A DNA stretch of 64,000 nt. It comes from W0P28-013 sp051878315 (GTDB taxonomy: Bacteria; Bacteroidota; Bacteroidia; Bacteroidales; Paludibacteraceae). Position 1 is the first letter of the stretch. Every line of letters starts with the position of its first letter. The translations under genes were made by a program, and so were the position numbers. Shown one piece after another: positions 1 to 8,120 of the stretch. The stretch covers positions 11,532-75,531 of the forward strand of contig JBJEJW010000022.1 of the NCBI GenBank assembly GCA_051878315.1, given 5' to 3'. Below the pieces are notes generated by a model, which worked only from the letters and a program-made list of their open reading frames with translations, was not told where the DNA came from and ran no database searches.

Positions 1-120
1 TCAAATCAATCCAACTTGCAAAGTTATGAATTTATTTCCAAACCACAAAAACTACACCGTAAAAAAACATCCCTGCTGTCTATATTTTCGGTGCTTTCAT
101 TTAGTTTGCAGCCATTTTTG

Positions 121-300
121 AACCCCACCCGAAAAACTACGTTTTTCTTGTCCCCCTTTTTGAACCCCGCCCGTCGCTACGCTCCTCGTCCCCTTGGGAA
201 GGGGACATTGCTTTTTTATTTTCTCACAGAAACTACTTTTGTGCGTGGTCTCCCCTTTATAAGGGGAGTACGGCGATAGCCGGGTAGGGTTTCAAATAGT
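121..300. repeat. Dispersed palindromic repeat, copy A
   Basis: This segment is closely matched by 63651-63826 near the other end of the window. Shared blocks include GTCCCCTTGGGAAGGGGACA and, further on, a second palindrome (CTCCCCTT, 3 bases, AAGGGGAG) followed by TACGGCGATAGCCGGGTAGG. The parts between the palindromes differ in length and sequence, as expected of an old non-coding dispersed repeat under hairpin constraint. No transposase is present. An open frame across it (16-279) has low-complexity content and no recognisable protein features. It lies beyond the 3' end of the lipoprotein gene at 510-1571. Confidence 0.8.
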
Positions 301-311
301 AGAATTAAAAA

Positions 312-380
312 ACGTAGGGACGCGGAGCGCCACGTCCCTACATTATTTTCTTGACGGACGCACGCAGTGCGTCCCTACAA
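312..380. repeat. Two small inverted-repeat boxes
   Basis: The first box is GTAGGGACG ... CGTCCCTAC around 314-341. The second is GGACGCAC-GCA-GTGCGTCC at 356-374, followed by CTACAA. The 25 bases 356-380 recur exactly at 63956-63980. These are short mobile-looking palindromic boxes without coding capacity. From 387 to about 486 the DNA turns very GC-rich with nested small palindromes, and I see no gene in it. Confidence 0.75.
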
Positions 381-509
381 TTTTTTGCCGGCCGCAGGCA
401 GCCGCTATAGGCGGTAGCGCTGGGGCGGCACACGGCACGCCCCGCAGCACCGCCGCGGCTGCCCGCGGCATGTGCCCTCCCTGCCGACGAAAACGAGGTA
501 AAATTCCCC

Positions 510-1571
510 TTAAAGAACAGGGCGGACGGATCGACCGTAGTAGCGGTAGTTGTTGTACCTGTACACGCTGCCCGAGCCGAAGCCCACGTTCCACGCGAGG
601 CCCGGGCGGCCCGAAGTGAGCGAAGTCGACCAATAGCCGCCGTCGCTGCCCGCGTCGTTCAAGTCATCGTCGTAGCGATAGCCCGCCGCAGGGAGAAAGA
701 TGGAGTTCCCGTTGATTTTACTCGTTACTTCGCGGCCGTTTACACCATTGCGGGTCGTCCACGTCCATTCACAGTTTTCGCGCAGTTCCGTCCATTCGGC
801 ATCGGTAGGCATACGCCAAGCGCCGCCCCAGTTTACGCGAGCCGCGTCTCTATCCAAAGGCAAAACAGCCGGATTGTCAGAATAAGAATAATTATCACTC
901 GAGTACGAAGATTTTGGCGCAGTTTCTCCCCAAGCGTAGTAGTCGCCATAGCTTTCGGGTGTGGTGGCACCTACGTTGCAGGTAGCCCATTTTACGCTCA
1001 AGCCGAGGTCAACCCACTCGTGGCCGCTTTCGTTGCCGTTCGGATTGGCGGCAAATATGGCCGTATAGGTGGCATCGCCTGTTACGGTAATGGTGCGCGG
1101 GTTGTCGGTGCTGCCATCGTCCCACTGTTGGAAATAAGATCCCGTATTCGGTGTGGCCATAATGTTAATTTTGGCACCGGCGGGATAGTTGCCTTCGCCT
1201 TTCACCGTGCCCATCACCTCGTTGTTCGCTACCACCGTTACATAAAAGTATTGTCCGGGATCGTAGCTCGCGGCAAATATGGCCGTGTAGGTAGCATCGG
1301 CCGTTACGGAAATGGTGCGCGGGTTGTCGGTGTTGCCGTCGTGCCATTTTTGGAAACTATACCCTTCGTTGGCTGTGGCCGTGATTACAATTTCCGATCC
1401 GGCGGGATACGTTCCGGAACCGGTTACCGTACCCATCGCATCGTCCAACGACACAACCGTTACATTAAACTTCTGTTGGTCTTTCAGATTTTGTGCATCG
1501 TCGCACGACACGAACCCTGCACTCAGCGCCGCCAACGTCAGTGCGGCAAATAAAAAATTTTTCTTTTTCAT
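510..1571 (-). CDS. Lipoprotein with two InlB-type B repeats and a FISUMP-like C-terminal domain
   Basis: A 353-residue protein with a lipoprotein signal peptide (lipobox ending at Cys23), so probably anchored in the outer membrane. Residues about 34-100 and 107-172 form two near-identical repeats with the pattern GTVxGxGxYPAGxxIxIxAT ... F.(K/Q)W.DG.TDNPRTI.VT.DATYTAIFA, the Listeria-Bacteroides B-repeat (InlB/flagellar-repeat type). The C-terminal half begins WVDLGLSVKWATCNVGA and has WRMPTDAEW and a closing SVRPVL, typical of the Fibrobacter succinogenes major paralogous (FISUMP-like) domain common in Bacteroidales surface lipoproteins. No enzymatic role is evident. Other long frames in the region are antisense shadows caused by the repeats. 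Confidence 0.8.
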   Translation of the reverse strand: MKKKNFLFAALTLAALSAGFVSCDDAQNLKDQQKFNVTVVSLDDAMGTVTGSGTYPAGSEIVITATANEGYSFQKWHDGNTDNPRTISVTADATYTAIFAASYDPGQYFYVTVVANNEVMGTVKGEGNYPAGAKINIMATPNTGSYFQQWDDGSTDNPRTITVTGDATYTAIFAANPNGNESGHEWVDLGLSVKWATCNVGATTPESYGDYYAWGETAPKSSYSSDNYSYSDNPAVLPLDRDAARVNWGGAWRMPTDAEWTELRENCEWTWTTRNGVNGREVTSKINGNSIFLPAAGYRYDDDLNDAGSDGGYWSTSLTSGRPGLAWNVGFGSGSVYRYNNYRYYGRSVRPVL

Positions 1572-1618
1572 TGTTTTGATGTTTTAGTGTTAATAAATTT
1601 GGTTAAAATTCAAGATTT

Positions 1619-2089
1619 TCACGCCCATAAAATGCTATCGTAGCGGTAAATGTCGTCGTCGGGGGCATTTTGAAATTGTGCCTTGGCCGCATTCACCGCT
1701 TGGTTCCAAGTGGTATTCTGATTTTTTAAGTGTTCTACCACATGCGAATCCCAAATCAGCGGGTAGGCATGCGGATTGATGATGTGGCAAATCTTCGCAA
1801 TAAAACTGCGAGGATACGTGGACACGCCGGAAATCGGAATCCGAACGTCATACACAAACGTGCCGTTTTGAATATCCGCCAAATGGATGTACAGCCAATT
1901 GGCAAAAGCGGGGAACTCCGCTTTAGGAATAGTGCGCAATACATTTGCTGCTTTGCCGCACCAATAGACGGCGTCGCTAAATTCTTGCAACGTCTTTGCC
2001 AAATCAAAGAGTTGTTTGCAACTGCGTTTCCAAGTCATAGACAGGTTAACGCTTGCTTGTTGAGTGGGTGTCAATGGTAATTGTGCCAT
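1619..2089 (-). CDS. Hypothetical protein, 156 residues
   Basis: I do not recognise this protein. Start 2089 (MAQLPLTPTQ) is preferred over 2125 because the extra 12 residues (MKWRQNDYFFYV) are not followed by any feature that needs them. The protein is soluble, with no signal peptide. The segment KICHIINPHAYPLIWDSHV, about two thirds in, resembles the S(K)-x-hxHFxNPxxYPIhDSxV pattern of small Bacteroidetes proteins with an OGG-like helical fold, but that is only a pattern match. It is 47 bases upstream of the lipoprotein gene on the same strand and about 95 bases downstream of the terminator of the structured RNA at 2184-2503, so its expression may be read-through from that RNA. Confidence 0.6.
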   Translation of the reverse strand: MAQLPLTPTQQASVNLSMTWKRSCKQLFDLAKTLQEFSDAVYWCGKAANVLRTIPKAEFPAFANWLYIHLADIQNGTFVYDVRIPISGVSTYPRSFIAKICHIINPHAYPLIWDSHVVEHLKNQNTTWNQAVNAAKAQFQNAPDDDIYRYDSILWA

Positions 2090-2183
2090 AACATAAAAAA
2101 AATAATCATTCTGCCTCCACTTCACTATCGGGCTATCGGCATTCTCCCATGGTTTACTTTTAGTTTCATTCCGTTACGGACAT

Positions 2184-2470
2184 AAAAAAAGCGCAGACCT
2201 CAAGTTGCTTATTCGCAAATCGAGGCCTTCGCATCGCCCAACAGTTCAAATAAAACAACAAGAAACCTACGCCGATATGATGTGCTACCAAACATGTTGG
2301 CAGCATACTATCATACCCATAGGCATCTATTGCTTACTTTGATTTTTGAACTGTTTTACGAAAGTTGCGAAGTTCCGATTTGCTCAAAACAAAGCGTCAA
2401 TAAACGCTATCCAATATGTCCGAACCTACCCTGTATTTTGAGCAACATATTGCCCTCCGGCGTAGATTCG
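2184..2470 (-). ncRNA. Structured non-coding RNA with pseudoknot, family not identified
   Basis: Transcribed leftwards from a consensus promoter (2474-2503) to an intrinsic terminator (2184-2232). Visible helices in transcript order: a 5' hairpin GGCG/CGCC (2459-2472); an H-type pseudoknot in which 2446-2452 pairs with 2412-2418 (7 bp) and 2436-2445 pairs with 2380-2389 (10 bp, exact); a small hairpin 2393-2408 between those arms; a long helical domain closed by 2366-2372 with 2227-2233 (7 bp) and 2345-2355 with 2240-2250 (11 bp, exact), containing further stems (for example GCTGCCAA with TTGGTAGC); then the terminator. No tmRNA, RNase P or SRP signature is visible. The Bacteroidales-1 class is one candidate to test. 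Open frames here have no protein features. Confidence 0.7.
2191..2232 (-). terminator. Intrinsic terminator of the structured RNA
   Basis: An 18-bp stem (2215-2232 with 2191-2208) with two mismatches and two G-U pairs, loop TTATTC on the plus strand, followed in transcript direction by seven U (2184-2190). The 5' arm overlaps the strand 2227-2233 that also closes the long internal helix, so the two pairings compete. Confidence 0.8.
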
Positions 2471-2473
2471 CCA

Positions 2474-2503
2474 CAAAAATACAACAAAGTTTTGAAGTAT
2501 CAA
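2474..2503 (-). promoter_or_regulatory. Promoter of the structured RNA
   Basis: On the minus strand: TTG (2501-2503), 19 bases, TATTTTTG (2474-2481). This matches the Bacteroidetes sigma consensus TTG-N19-21-TAnnTTTG and puts the start near 2467-2470. Confidence 0.75.
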
Positions 2504-2624
2504 GCAAAAACGACAAAAAAAATCCTACTCTAAACAAACAAGTATAAAATTAGCACACCATATTATATATTTCCGAAACATAAAAATAAAAAACGGCATT
2601 TTACGCAAATTTTTCGATTTTTTG

Positions 2625-2655
2625 TTGGTTATTTCAAAAAATAGTGGTAATTTTG
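2625..2655 (+). promoter_or_regulatory. Promoter of glnN
   Basis: TTG (2625-2627), 20 bases, TAATTTTG (2648-2655), a full match to the Bacteroidetes consensus. The leader to the ATG at 2734 is about 75 bases. Confidence 0.75.
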
Positions 2656-2733
2656 CGGTGAAAAATCAAAATTATCGCGATTAAAATCAAAAACGAGCGG
2701 AATTTTCCGCCAATACTAAAAACAAAAACCATT

Positions 2734-4929
2734 ATGAGTACCTTACGCTTTGCGGCATTGCAAGCCGCCAACGGACATCGTCCGGAGAACATCAACCTCG
2801 CCGTGCCCGACGAACGACCGGCAACATTTTTTGCACAAAACGTTTTCACACGCGAACGCATGCAGGAATACATCGCCGACAACATTCTCAATCAGTTGTT
2901 CGATGCTATCGACAACGGCAAACCGCTTGGTCGCGACATTGCCAACTCGGTGGCTATCGGCATGAAAAAATGGGCAACCGAACACGGTGCCACACACTTC
3001 ACACATTGGTTTCAGCCTTTGACAGGCGGTACTGCCGAAAAACACGATGCTTTCATCGACAAAACGCCCGACGGCCGCGTGCTGGAAGAATTTTCGGGTA
3101 ATGTACTTTATCAGCAAGAACCCGACGCATCGAGTTTCCCGAACGGCGGCATACGCAATACGTTCGAAGCACGCGGTTATTCGGCCTGGGATCCATCGTC
3201 GCCGGCGTTCATCGTGGGCGACACGCTCTGCATACCGACCATATTTGTAGCCTACACCGGCGAAGCACTCGACTACAAAACGCCACTCATCCGCTCGGTT
3301 TCGGCACTGAATAAAGCAGCCGTCGAGGTGTGTCGCCTATTCGACCGCAACGTTTCGAAAGTGCATGTATTTCTGGGTTGGGAACAAGAGTATTTTTTGG
3401 TTGACGAAGCATTGTACGAAGCGCGTCCCGACCTTGTGCTGACCGGCCGCACGCTGATGGGACACGACAGCGCCAAAAATCAGCAATTGGAAGACCATTA
3501 TTTCGGCGCCATACCCGAACGCGTACTGAAATTTATGACCGACCTCGAAATCGAGTCGTTGAAACTCGGTGTTCCCGTCAAAACGCGCCACAACGAAGTG
3601 GCTCCAAACCAATTTGAACTTGCGCCCGTGTACGAAGAAGTGAACCTGTCGAACGACCACAACCTGCTTGTGATGTCGATAATGGAACGCGTCGCGCGTC
3701 GGCATCATTTCCGCGTACTGTTGCACGAGAAACCATTTGCCGGAGTCAACGGTTCGGGCAAACACTGCAACTGGTCGATGGGCACCAACACCGGAGTTAA
3801 TCTGCTGGCTCCCGGCAAAAACCCATACGCCAACTTGCAATTCATCACATTCCTGGTAAACATACTGATGGCTGTACACAAACACAACGGTTTGTTGAAA
3901 GCGTCGATTTCGTCGGCTACCAACGCACACCGCCTCGGCGCAAACGAAGCGCCGCCGGCCATTATTTCGGTATTCCTCGGCAAGCAGATAACCGACGTGT
4001 TGGACAAACTCGAAAAAGCCTCGGCCGATGAAGGCATCGTCATCAACGCCAAAAAAGAGATGAAACTCGGCGTCGCCAACATTCCCGAGATTCTGCTCGA
4101 CAACACCGACCGCAACCGCACATCGCCGTTCGCTTTCACAGGCAATCGGTTCGAGTTCCGCGCCGTAGGTTCTTCGGCCAACTGCGGTGGCGCCATGCTG
4201 GCACTGAACGCCGCCGTCGCCGACCAACTCATCACATTCAAACGCGACGTGGACAAACTGATGGCAGCCGGCGAACCGAAAGAACGTGCCCTATTCGCCG
4301 TGATCAAGAAAAACATTTCGGCCTGCAAAGCCATTCGTTTCGACGGAAACGGCTACAGCGACGAATGGAAAGCAGAAGCACACAAACGCGGTCTCGACTG
4401 CGAAACAAGCGTCCCGCTGATATTCGACCGTTATTTATCGCCCGACAGCGTGGCCATTTTCAAAAACACAGGCGTACTGACCGAAGCCGAACTGCAATCG
4501 CGCTGCGAAGTAAAATGGGAAACATACGCAAAAAAAATTCAGATAGAATCGCGCGTACTCGGCGATTTGGTAATGAACCACATAGTACCCGTTGCCAACC
4601 GCTATCAGTCGATTCTGCTCGACAATATTGTGAAAGAAAAGGTTGCGTTCGGCGACGACCAATACCAACGGTTGGCCGCGCACGAAATTCTGATTGTGAA
4701 ACGCATCATCAATCATGTAGATGATATCGTACAAAAAGTGGAAGATATGACTGAGGCACGCCACACTGCCAATCGCATCGAATGTATGCGCGAAAAAGCC
4801 ATCGCCTACCACGACAACATTGTACCGTTGATGGACGAAATACGCGCCCATGCCGACGCATTGGAAATGATTGTCGATGACGAAATGTGGACACTGCCTA
4901 AATACCGTGAATTGTTATTCACACATTGA
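2734..4929 (+). CDS. glnN: Glutamine synthetase type III
   Basis: Makes glutamine from glutamate, ammonia and ATP; in Bacteroidales the type III enzyme is the main route of ammonia assimilation. At 731 residues it has the usual GSIII length. Recognisable features are the N-terminal GSIII region (MSTLRFAALQ), TRHNEVAPNQFELAPVYEE with metal-binding glutamates, GVNGSGKHCNWSMGTN around residue 338 (the catalytic-site motif), the latch-like RNRTSPFAFTGNRFEFRAVG region, and the helical C-terminal domain ending at YRELLFTH. It is monocistronic, with its own promoter (2625-2655) and a downstream hairpin (4964-5000). Nitrogen-dependent control is likely but no operator is visible. The neighbouring structured RNA is transcribed divergently. 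Confidence 0.97.
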   Translation: MSTLRFAALQAANGHRPENINLAVPDERPATFFAQNVFTRERMQEYIADNILNQLFDAIDNGKPLGRDIANSVAIGMKKWATEHGATHFTHWFQPLTGGTAEKHDAFIDKTPDGRVLEEFSGNVLYQQEPDASSFPNGGIRNTFEARGYSAWDPSSPAFIVGDTLCIPTIFVAYTGEALDYKTPLIRSVSALNKAAVEVCRLFDRNVSKVHVFLGWEQEYFLVDEALYEARPDLVLTGRTLMGHDSAKNQQLEDHYFGAIPERVLKFMTDLEIESLKLGVPVKTRHNEVAPNQFELAPVYEEVNLSNDHNLLVMSIMERVARRHHFRVLLHEKPFAGVNGSGKHCNWSMGTNTGVNLLAPGKNPYANLQFITFLVNILMAVHKHNGLLKASISSATNAHRLGANEAPPAIISVFLGKQITDVLDKLEKASADEGIVINAKKEMKLGVANIPEILLDNTDRNRTSPFAFTGNRFEFRAVGSSANCGGAMLALNAAVADQLITFKRDVDKLMAAGEPKERALFAVIKKNISACKAIRFDGNGYSDEWKAEAHKRGLDCETSVPLIFDRYLSPDSVAIFKNTGVLTEAELQSRCEVKWETYAKKIQIESRVLGDLVMNHIVPVANRYQSILLDNIVKEKVAFGDDQYQRLAAHEILIVKRIINHVDDIVQKVEDMTEARHTANRIECMREKAIAYHDNIVPLMDEIRAHADALEMIVDDEMWTLPKYRELLFTH

Positions 4930-4963
4930 TTTTTTTCTGCAGTATTAGGTTTGTTTAGGCAGA

Positions 4964-5000
4964 AAAGGCGGCGAGATTGTAACTTGTCGCCTTTCGATTT
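4964..5000 (+). terminator. Terminator after glnN
   Basis: Hairpin AAAGGCG (4964-4970) with CGCCTTT (4988-4994), followed by CGATTTTT. Confidence 0.6.
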
Positions 5001-5010
5001 TTCGGAGCAC

Positions 5011-5041
5011 TTGGTAATATGGCGCAAAATGCGTAATTTTG
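5011..5041 (+). promoter_or_regulatory. Promoter of prfA
   Basis: TTG (5011-5013), 20 bases, TAATTTTG (5034-5041). It overlaps the region just after the glnN terminator and places the start codon at 5074 about 27 bases from the transcription start, ruling out the longer frame beginning at 4951. Confidence 0.75.
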
Positions 5042-5073
5042 CAGCACATTTTTCATCATTTGCTCATTACGCC

Positions 5074-6180
5074 ATGAACAACAATCTACTAACCCGCCTC
5101 GACGGGCTGCTGGCACGTTTCGACGAAGTATCGACACTGATAACTGACCCCGCCGTAATTGCCGACATGAAACGATTCGTCAAACTGAACAAAGAATACA
5201 GCGACTTGGAAAAAATCGTTGCCAAACGCAACGCCTACAAACAACTGCTCGACAATCTGGCCGAAGCCAAACATATACTCGACGACGAAAACGACCCCGA
5301 ACTGCGCGATATGGCCAAAGCCGAAATCGACGACATCGAACCACGTATTCCGGCAATCGAGGAAGAGATAAAACTGCTGCTCATCCCGGCCGACCCCGAA
5401 GACGGCAAAAATTGCATTGTCGAAATACGCGGCGGCACCGGCGGCGACGAGGCTGCCATCTTTGCCGGCGACCTTTTTCGCATGTACACCAAATTTTGCG
5501 AAACCAAAGGTTGGAAAATCAACATATCAAGTTACAGCGAAGGCGCATCGGGCGGTTTCAAAGAGATTATTTTCTCCGTGACGGGCGACAGCGTTTATGG
5601 CACTCTGAAATACGAAAGCGGCGTTCATCGCGTACAACGTGTGCCTGTAACCGAAACACAAGGACGCGTACACACCTCGGCGGCATCGGTAGCCGTATTG
5701 CCCGAAGCACAAGAATTTGACGTCGTTATCAACGAAGGCGACATCAAGTGGGACACATTCCGTTCGAGCGGTGCCGGCGGACAAAACGTCAATAAGGTCG
5801 AAAGTGGCGTGCGGTTGCGTTATAATTGGAAAAATCCGAACACGGGCAACGTGGAAGAGATTCTGATAGAATGCACCGAAACACGCGACCAACCCAAAAA
5901 CAAGGAACGCGCTTTGGCACGTCTGCGCACCAAAATCTATGATATGGAGCATCAGAAATACATCGACGACATAGCCGCGCGACGCAAAACCATGGTTTCT
6001 ACAGGCGACCGTTCGGCCAAAATACGCACCTATAACTATCCGCAAGGGCGCATCACCGACCACCGCATCAACTACACTATATATAATTTAGCGGCTTTTA
6101 TGGACGGTAATATTCAAGATTGCATCGACCACCTGATTGTAGCCGAAAACGCCGAACGCCTGAAAGAGAGCAATTTATAA
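5074..6180 (+). CDS. prfA: Peptide chain release factor 1
   Basis: Terminates translation at UAG and UAA. The 368-residue protein has the domain order of RF1: a helical N-terminal domain, the codon-recognition region with GVHRVQRVPVTETQGRVHTS (the PxT tripeptide is PVT, where Escherichia coli has PAT), the peptidyl-transferase loop SSGAGGQNVNKVES with the GGQ motif, and a C-terminal basic part ending in the dimerisation/hairpin region with DHRINYTIYNL. The start at 5074 is chosen because a promoter box ends at 5041. It is convergent with the Hsp15-like gene, only 18 bases apart. RF1 rather than RF2 because of the PxT tripeptide and the colinear frame without a UGA frameshift site. Confidence 0.96.
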   Translation: MNNNLLTRLDGLLARFDEVSTLITDPAVIADMKRFVKLNKEYSDLEKIVAKRNAYKQLLDNLAEAKHILDDENDPELRDMAKAEIDDIEPRIPAIEEEIKLLLIPADPEDGKNCIVEIRGGTGGDEAAIFAGDLFRMYTKFCETKGWKINISSYSEGASGGFKEIIFSVTGDSVYGTLKYESGVHRVQRVPVTETQGRVHTSAASVAVLPEAQEFDVVINEGDIKWDTFRSSGAGGQNVNKVESGVRLRYNWKNPNTGNVEEILIECTETRDQPKNKERALARLRTKIYDMEHQKYIDDIAARRKTMVSTGDRSAKIRTYNYPQGRITDHRINYTIYNLAAFMDGNIQDCIDHLIVAENAERLKESNL

Positions 6181-6198
6181 ACAACGCACGTCGGCTGC

Positions 6199-6606
6199 TC
6201 AATCAATATCGTCGTCATCGTCGAAGAAACAAGCAGTATCGTCGAAAAAATCGTCCAAATCGCGCCTCTCTTTTTTGGTAGGCCGTCCCAAGCCCTTGGC
6301 ACGCCGATTACTTTGGTCAAGCTTCAACACCTCTAACAATTCGAGTTGGTCAGGTGTCGTATGATTTGCCATAAACTGCGGCACAAGTTTGGCACCAACC
6401 CGGTTTTGAGTCAGCGCCACAACTTTGAACGTATATAATATCGGGTTTCGCCTCACTTGTACGACATCGCCCACCTTCAACTCGCGCGAAGGTTTCACGG
6501 GCATACCCTGCATCAGTACACGCCCTTTTTTGCAAGCGTCGGCCGCCAAACTGCGTGTTTTGAATACACGCACCGCCCACAACCACTTATCGACACGACA
6601 CTCCAT
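6199..6606 (-). CDS. hslR: Hsp15-like S4-domain RNA-binding protein
   Basis: A 135-residue protein. Residues 1-60 form an S4 RNA-binding domain (MECRVDKWLWAVRVFKTRS ... VKVGD-type loop, here ELKVGDVVQVRR), as in the heat-shock protein Hsp15, which in E. coli binds stalled 50S subunits carrying nascent chains and helps recycle them. The C-terminus has a basic stretch (NRRAKGLGRPTKKERRD) followed by a strongly acidic tail of Asp and Phe (FFDDTACFFDDDDDID), common in Bacteroidetes homologues. It starts two bases after the stop of the PhoH-like gene, so both are probably on one mRNA. The gene symbol rests on family resemblance. Confidence 0.85.
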   Translation of the reverse strand: MECRVDKWLWAVRVFKTRSLAADACKKGRVLMQGMPVKPSRELKVGDVVQVRRNPILYTFKVVALTQNRVGAKLVPQFMANHTTPDQLELLEVLKLDQSNRRAKGLGRPTKKERRDLDDFFDDTACFFDDDDDID

Positions 6607-6608
6607 GC

Positions 6609-7928
6609 TTACAGCAGTTGGCTGGCTATCTCCGACAATTCGCTACGCTCGCCTTTTATCAGATTGACATGTGCAAAAATATCCTGGCCTTTCATGCGGT
6701 CAATCATATACACAAGACCGTTCGACTGCATATCCAAATAGGGCGAGTCAATTTGATGCACATCGCCCGTGAAAACGATTTTCGTATTTTCACCTGCGCG
6801 TGTAATGATGGTTTTTATCTCGTGGGGCGTCAGATTTTGGGCTTCGTCCACGATGAAATAAGTGTCGCTGAGGCTGCGCCCGCGAATGAAAGCCAGCGCT
6901 TCGATAACAAGTTGGTTGTTTTTCTGCATCTCTTCGAGTTGTCGCACCTCTTTGCCTTGATACGAAAACACGCTCTTTATTACGTTCAAATTATCGAACA
7001 GCGGTTGCATGTATGGTGCCACTTTTTCTTGTGCATCGCCTGGCAGTGCACCTAAATCTTTGTTCGACATAGCCACGATGGGACGTGCCAACAATACTTG
7101 TTTGTAGTTTTCGTTTTGTTGCAAGGCAGCAGCCAGTGCCAACAATGTTTTTCCCGTGCCGGCACGTCCTGTGACCGCCACAAGTTTGACACGGTCGTCA
7201 AGTAATACATCCAATGCAAAAGTTTGTTCGGCGTTGCGTGGTTCGATGCCGAAAGCGCGTGTTTTTTCGACCCGATTCACCACGCCGTCGAACGGATTGT
7301 ACCGCGCCAGAGCCGACGCACGATTGCTTTTCAGCACGAAACATTCGTTCGGTTCGATGTCCGATTGGAACGCGAATTCGTCAATATCGACACCTGCATT
7401 CGAGGCATAAATTTTATCTATCAATTCGGGCAGCACATCATCGAATACAGGTTGTTCGCTATCGAACACATCGATATTGGTAACCTTGTCGGTAATGTAA
7501 TCTTCGGCCAAAACGCCCAACGCTCGTGCTTTGATGCGCACATTGATATCTTTACTCACCAATATGGTTTTGACATCGGGATGTGCTTTGGCAAGTTCGA
7601 GTGTTGCACCAATAATATAGTGGTCGGGAATACGTTCGATGAATACGTCGGCCAACTCTTGCGGGAAACTGTTGTGCGCCAATACAAACAGCCGTCCGCG
7701 TCCTTCGCCCATACTTGCGCCTTCGGTCGAAAGCATATCATCGGCCACTTCGTCGAGTTCGCGAGCGAACTGACGCGCATTGTAATTTATTTGGTCGTTC
7801 CCTTTTTTGAAGTGATCAAGTTCCTCAAGCACTACCATAGGGATATACACATCATTTTCCTGAAAATGATCGAGGCATTTGAAATCGTGCAAAAGGACAT
7901 TGGTGTCCAAAACAAAATTCTTTTTCAT
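6609..7928 (-). CDS. PIN-domain PhoH-like ATPase (YlaK type)
   Basis: A 440-residue fusion. The N-terminal PIN domain (KKNFVLDTNVLLHDFKCL, then VVLEELDHFKKG and later acidic residues such as SKDINVRIKARALG) is a predicted ribonuclease. The C-terminal PhoH ATPase has Walker A GRAGTGKTLLAL, the RPIVAMSNKDLGALPGDA region, and Walker B DTYFIVDEAQNLTPHE. Such proteins are thought to couple RNA unwinding to cleavage. The start at 7928 (MKKNFVLDTN) is preferred because an upstream 33-residue extension does not match the family. It is probably co-transcribed with the Hsp15-like gene, which fits a role in RNA or ribosome quality control. I found no clear promoter upstream. Confidence 0.92.
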   Translation of the reverse strand: MKKNFVLDTNVLLHDFKCLDHFQENDVYIPMVVLEELDHFKKGNDQINYNARQFARELDEVADDMLSTEGASMGEGRGRLFVLAHNSFPQELADVFIERIPDHYIIGATLELAKAHPDVKTILVSKDINVRIKARALGVLAEDYITDKVTNIDVFDSEQPVFDDVLPELIDKIYASNAGVDIDEFAFQSDIEPNECFVLKSNRASALARYNPFDGVVNRVEKTRAFGIEPRNAEQTFALDVLLDDRVKLVAVTGRAGTGKTLLALAAALQQNENYKQVLLARPIVAMSNKDLGALPGDAQEKVAPYMQPLFDNLNVIKSVFSYQGKEVRQLEEMQKNNQLVIEALAFIRGRSLSDTYFIVDEAQNLTPHEIKTIITRAGENTKIVFTGDVHQIDSPYLDMQSNGLVYMIDRMKGQDIFAHVNLIKGERSELSEIASQLL

Positions 7929-8083
7929 GGCATTATAGTTAAGTGTTTTTTGTTTAACAAGCCAAAGTTCGTATTTTTTTTTAGTATCCACAAATTTTCG
8001 ACCATAAAAAAACGTCGGTTTAGACATTTTTAAGGTTCCAATTTACAAACGCAAAAAATAATACACGCAGTCTGTTTTTTTTA

Positions 8084-8091
8084 TATCTTTG
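8084..8091 (+). promoter_or_regulatory. Promoter box of folC
   Basis: TATCTTTG, an exact TAnnTTTG box, 30 bases before the folC ATG at 8121. No good TTG is seen at the expected distance. Confidence 0.55.
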
Positions 8092-8120
8092 CAGGTCGGG
8101 AAACAGAAATAATTTCACCT

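Noticed and set aside
16..279. Open frame of 87 codons across the repeat
   Set aside because: Low-complexity repeat DNA with no protein features; the frame follows from the palindromes.
1020..1553. Long plus-strand frame of 177 codons
   Set aside because: Antisense to the repeat lipoprotein, with repetitive residues mirroring the InlB repeats.
2184..2503. tmRNA, RNase P or SRP RNA at the structured RNA
   Set aside because: The conserved sequence blocks of these families are not visible; the 5' and 3' ends do not pair as in tmRNA or 6S.
2282..2533. 83-codon plus-strand frame
   Set aside because: It lies across the structured RNA and shows no signal, motif or start site.
3337..4227. 296-codon minus-strand frame
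   Set aside because: Antisense to glnN; skewed composition.
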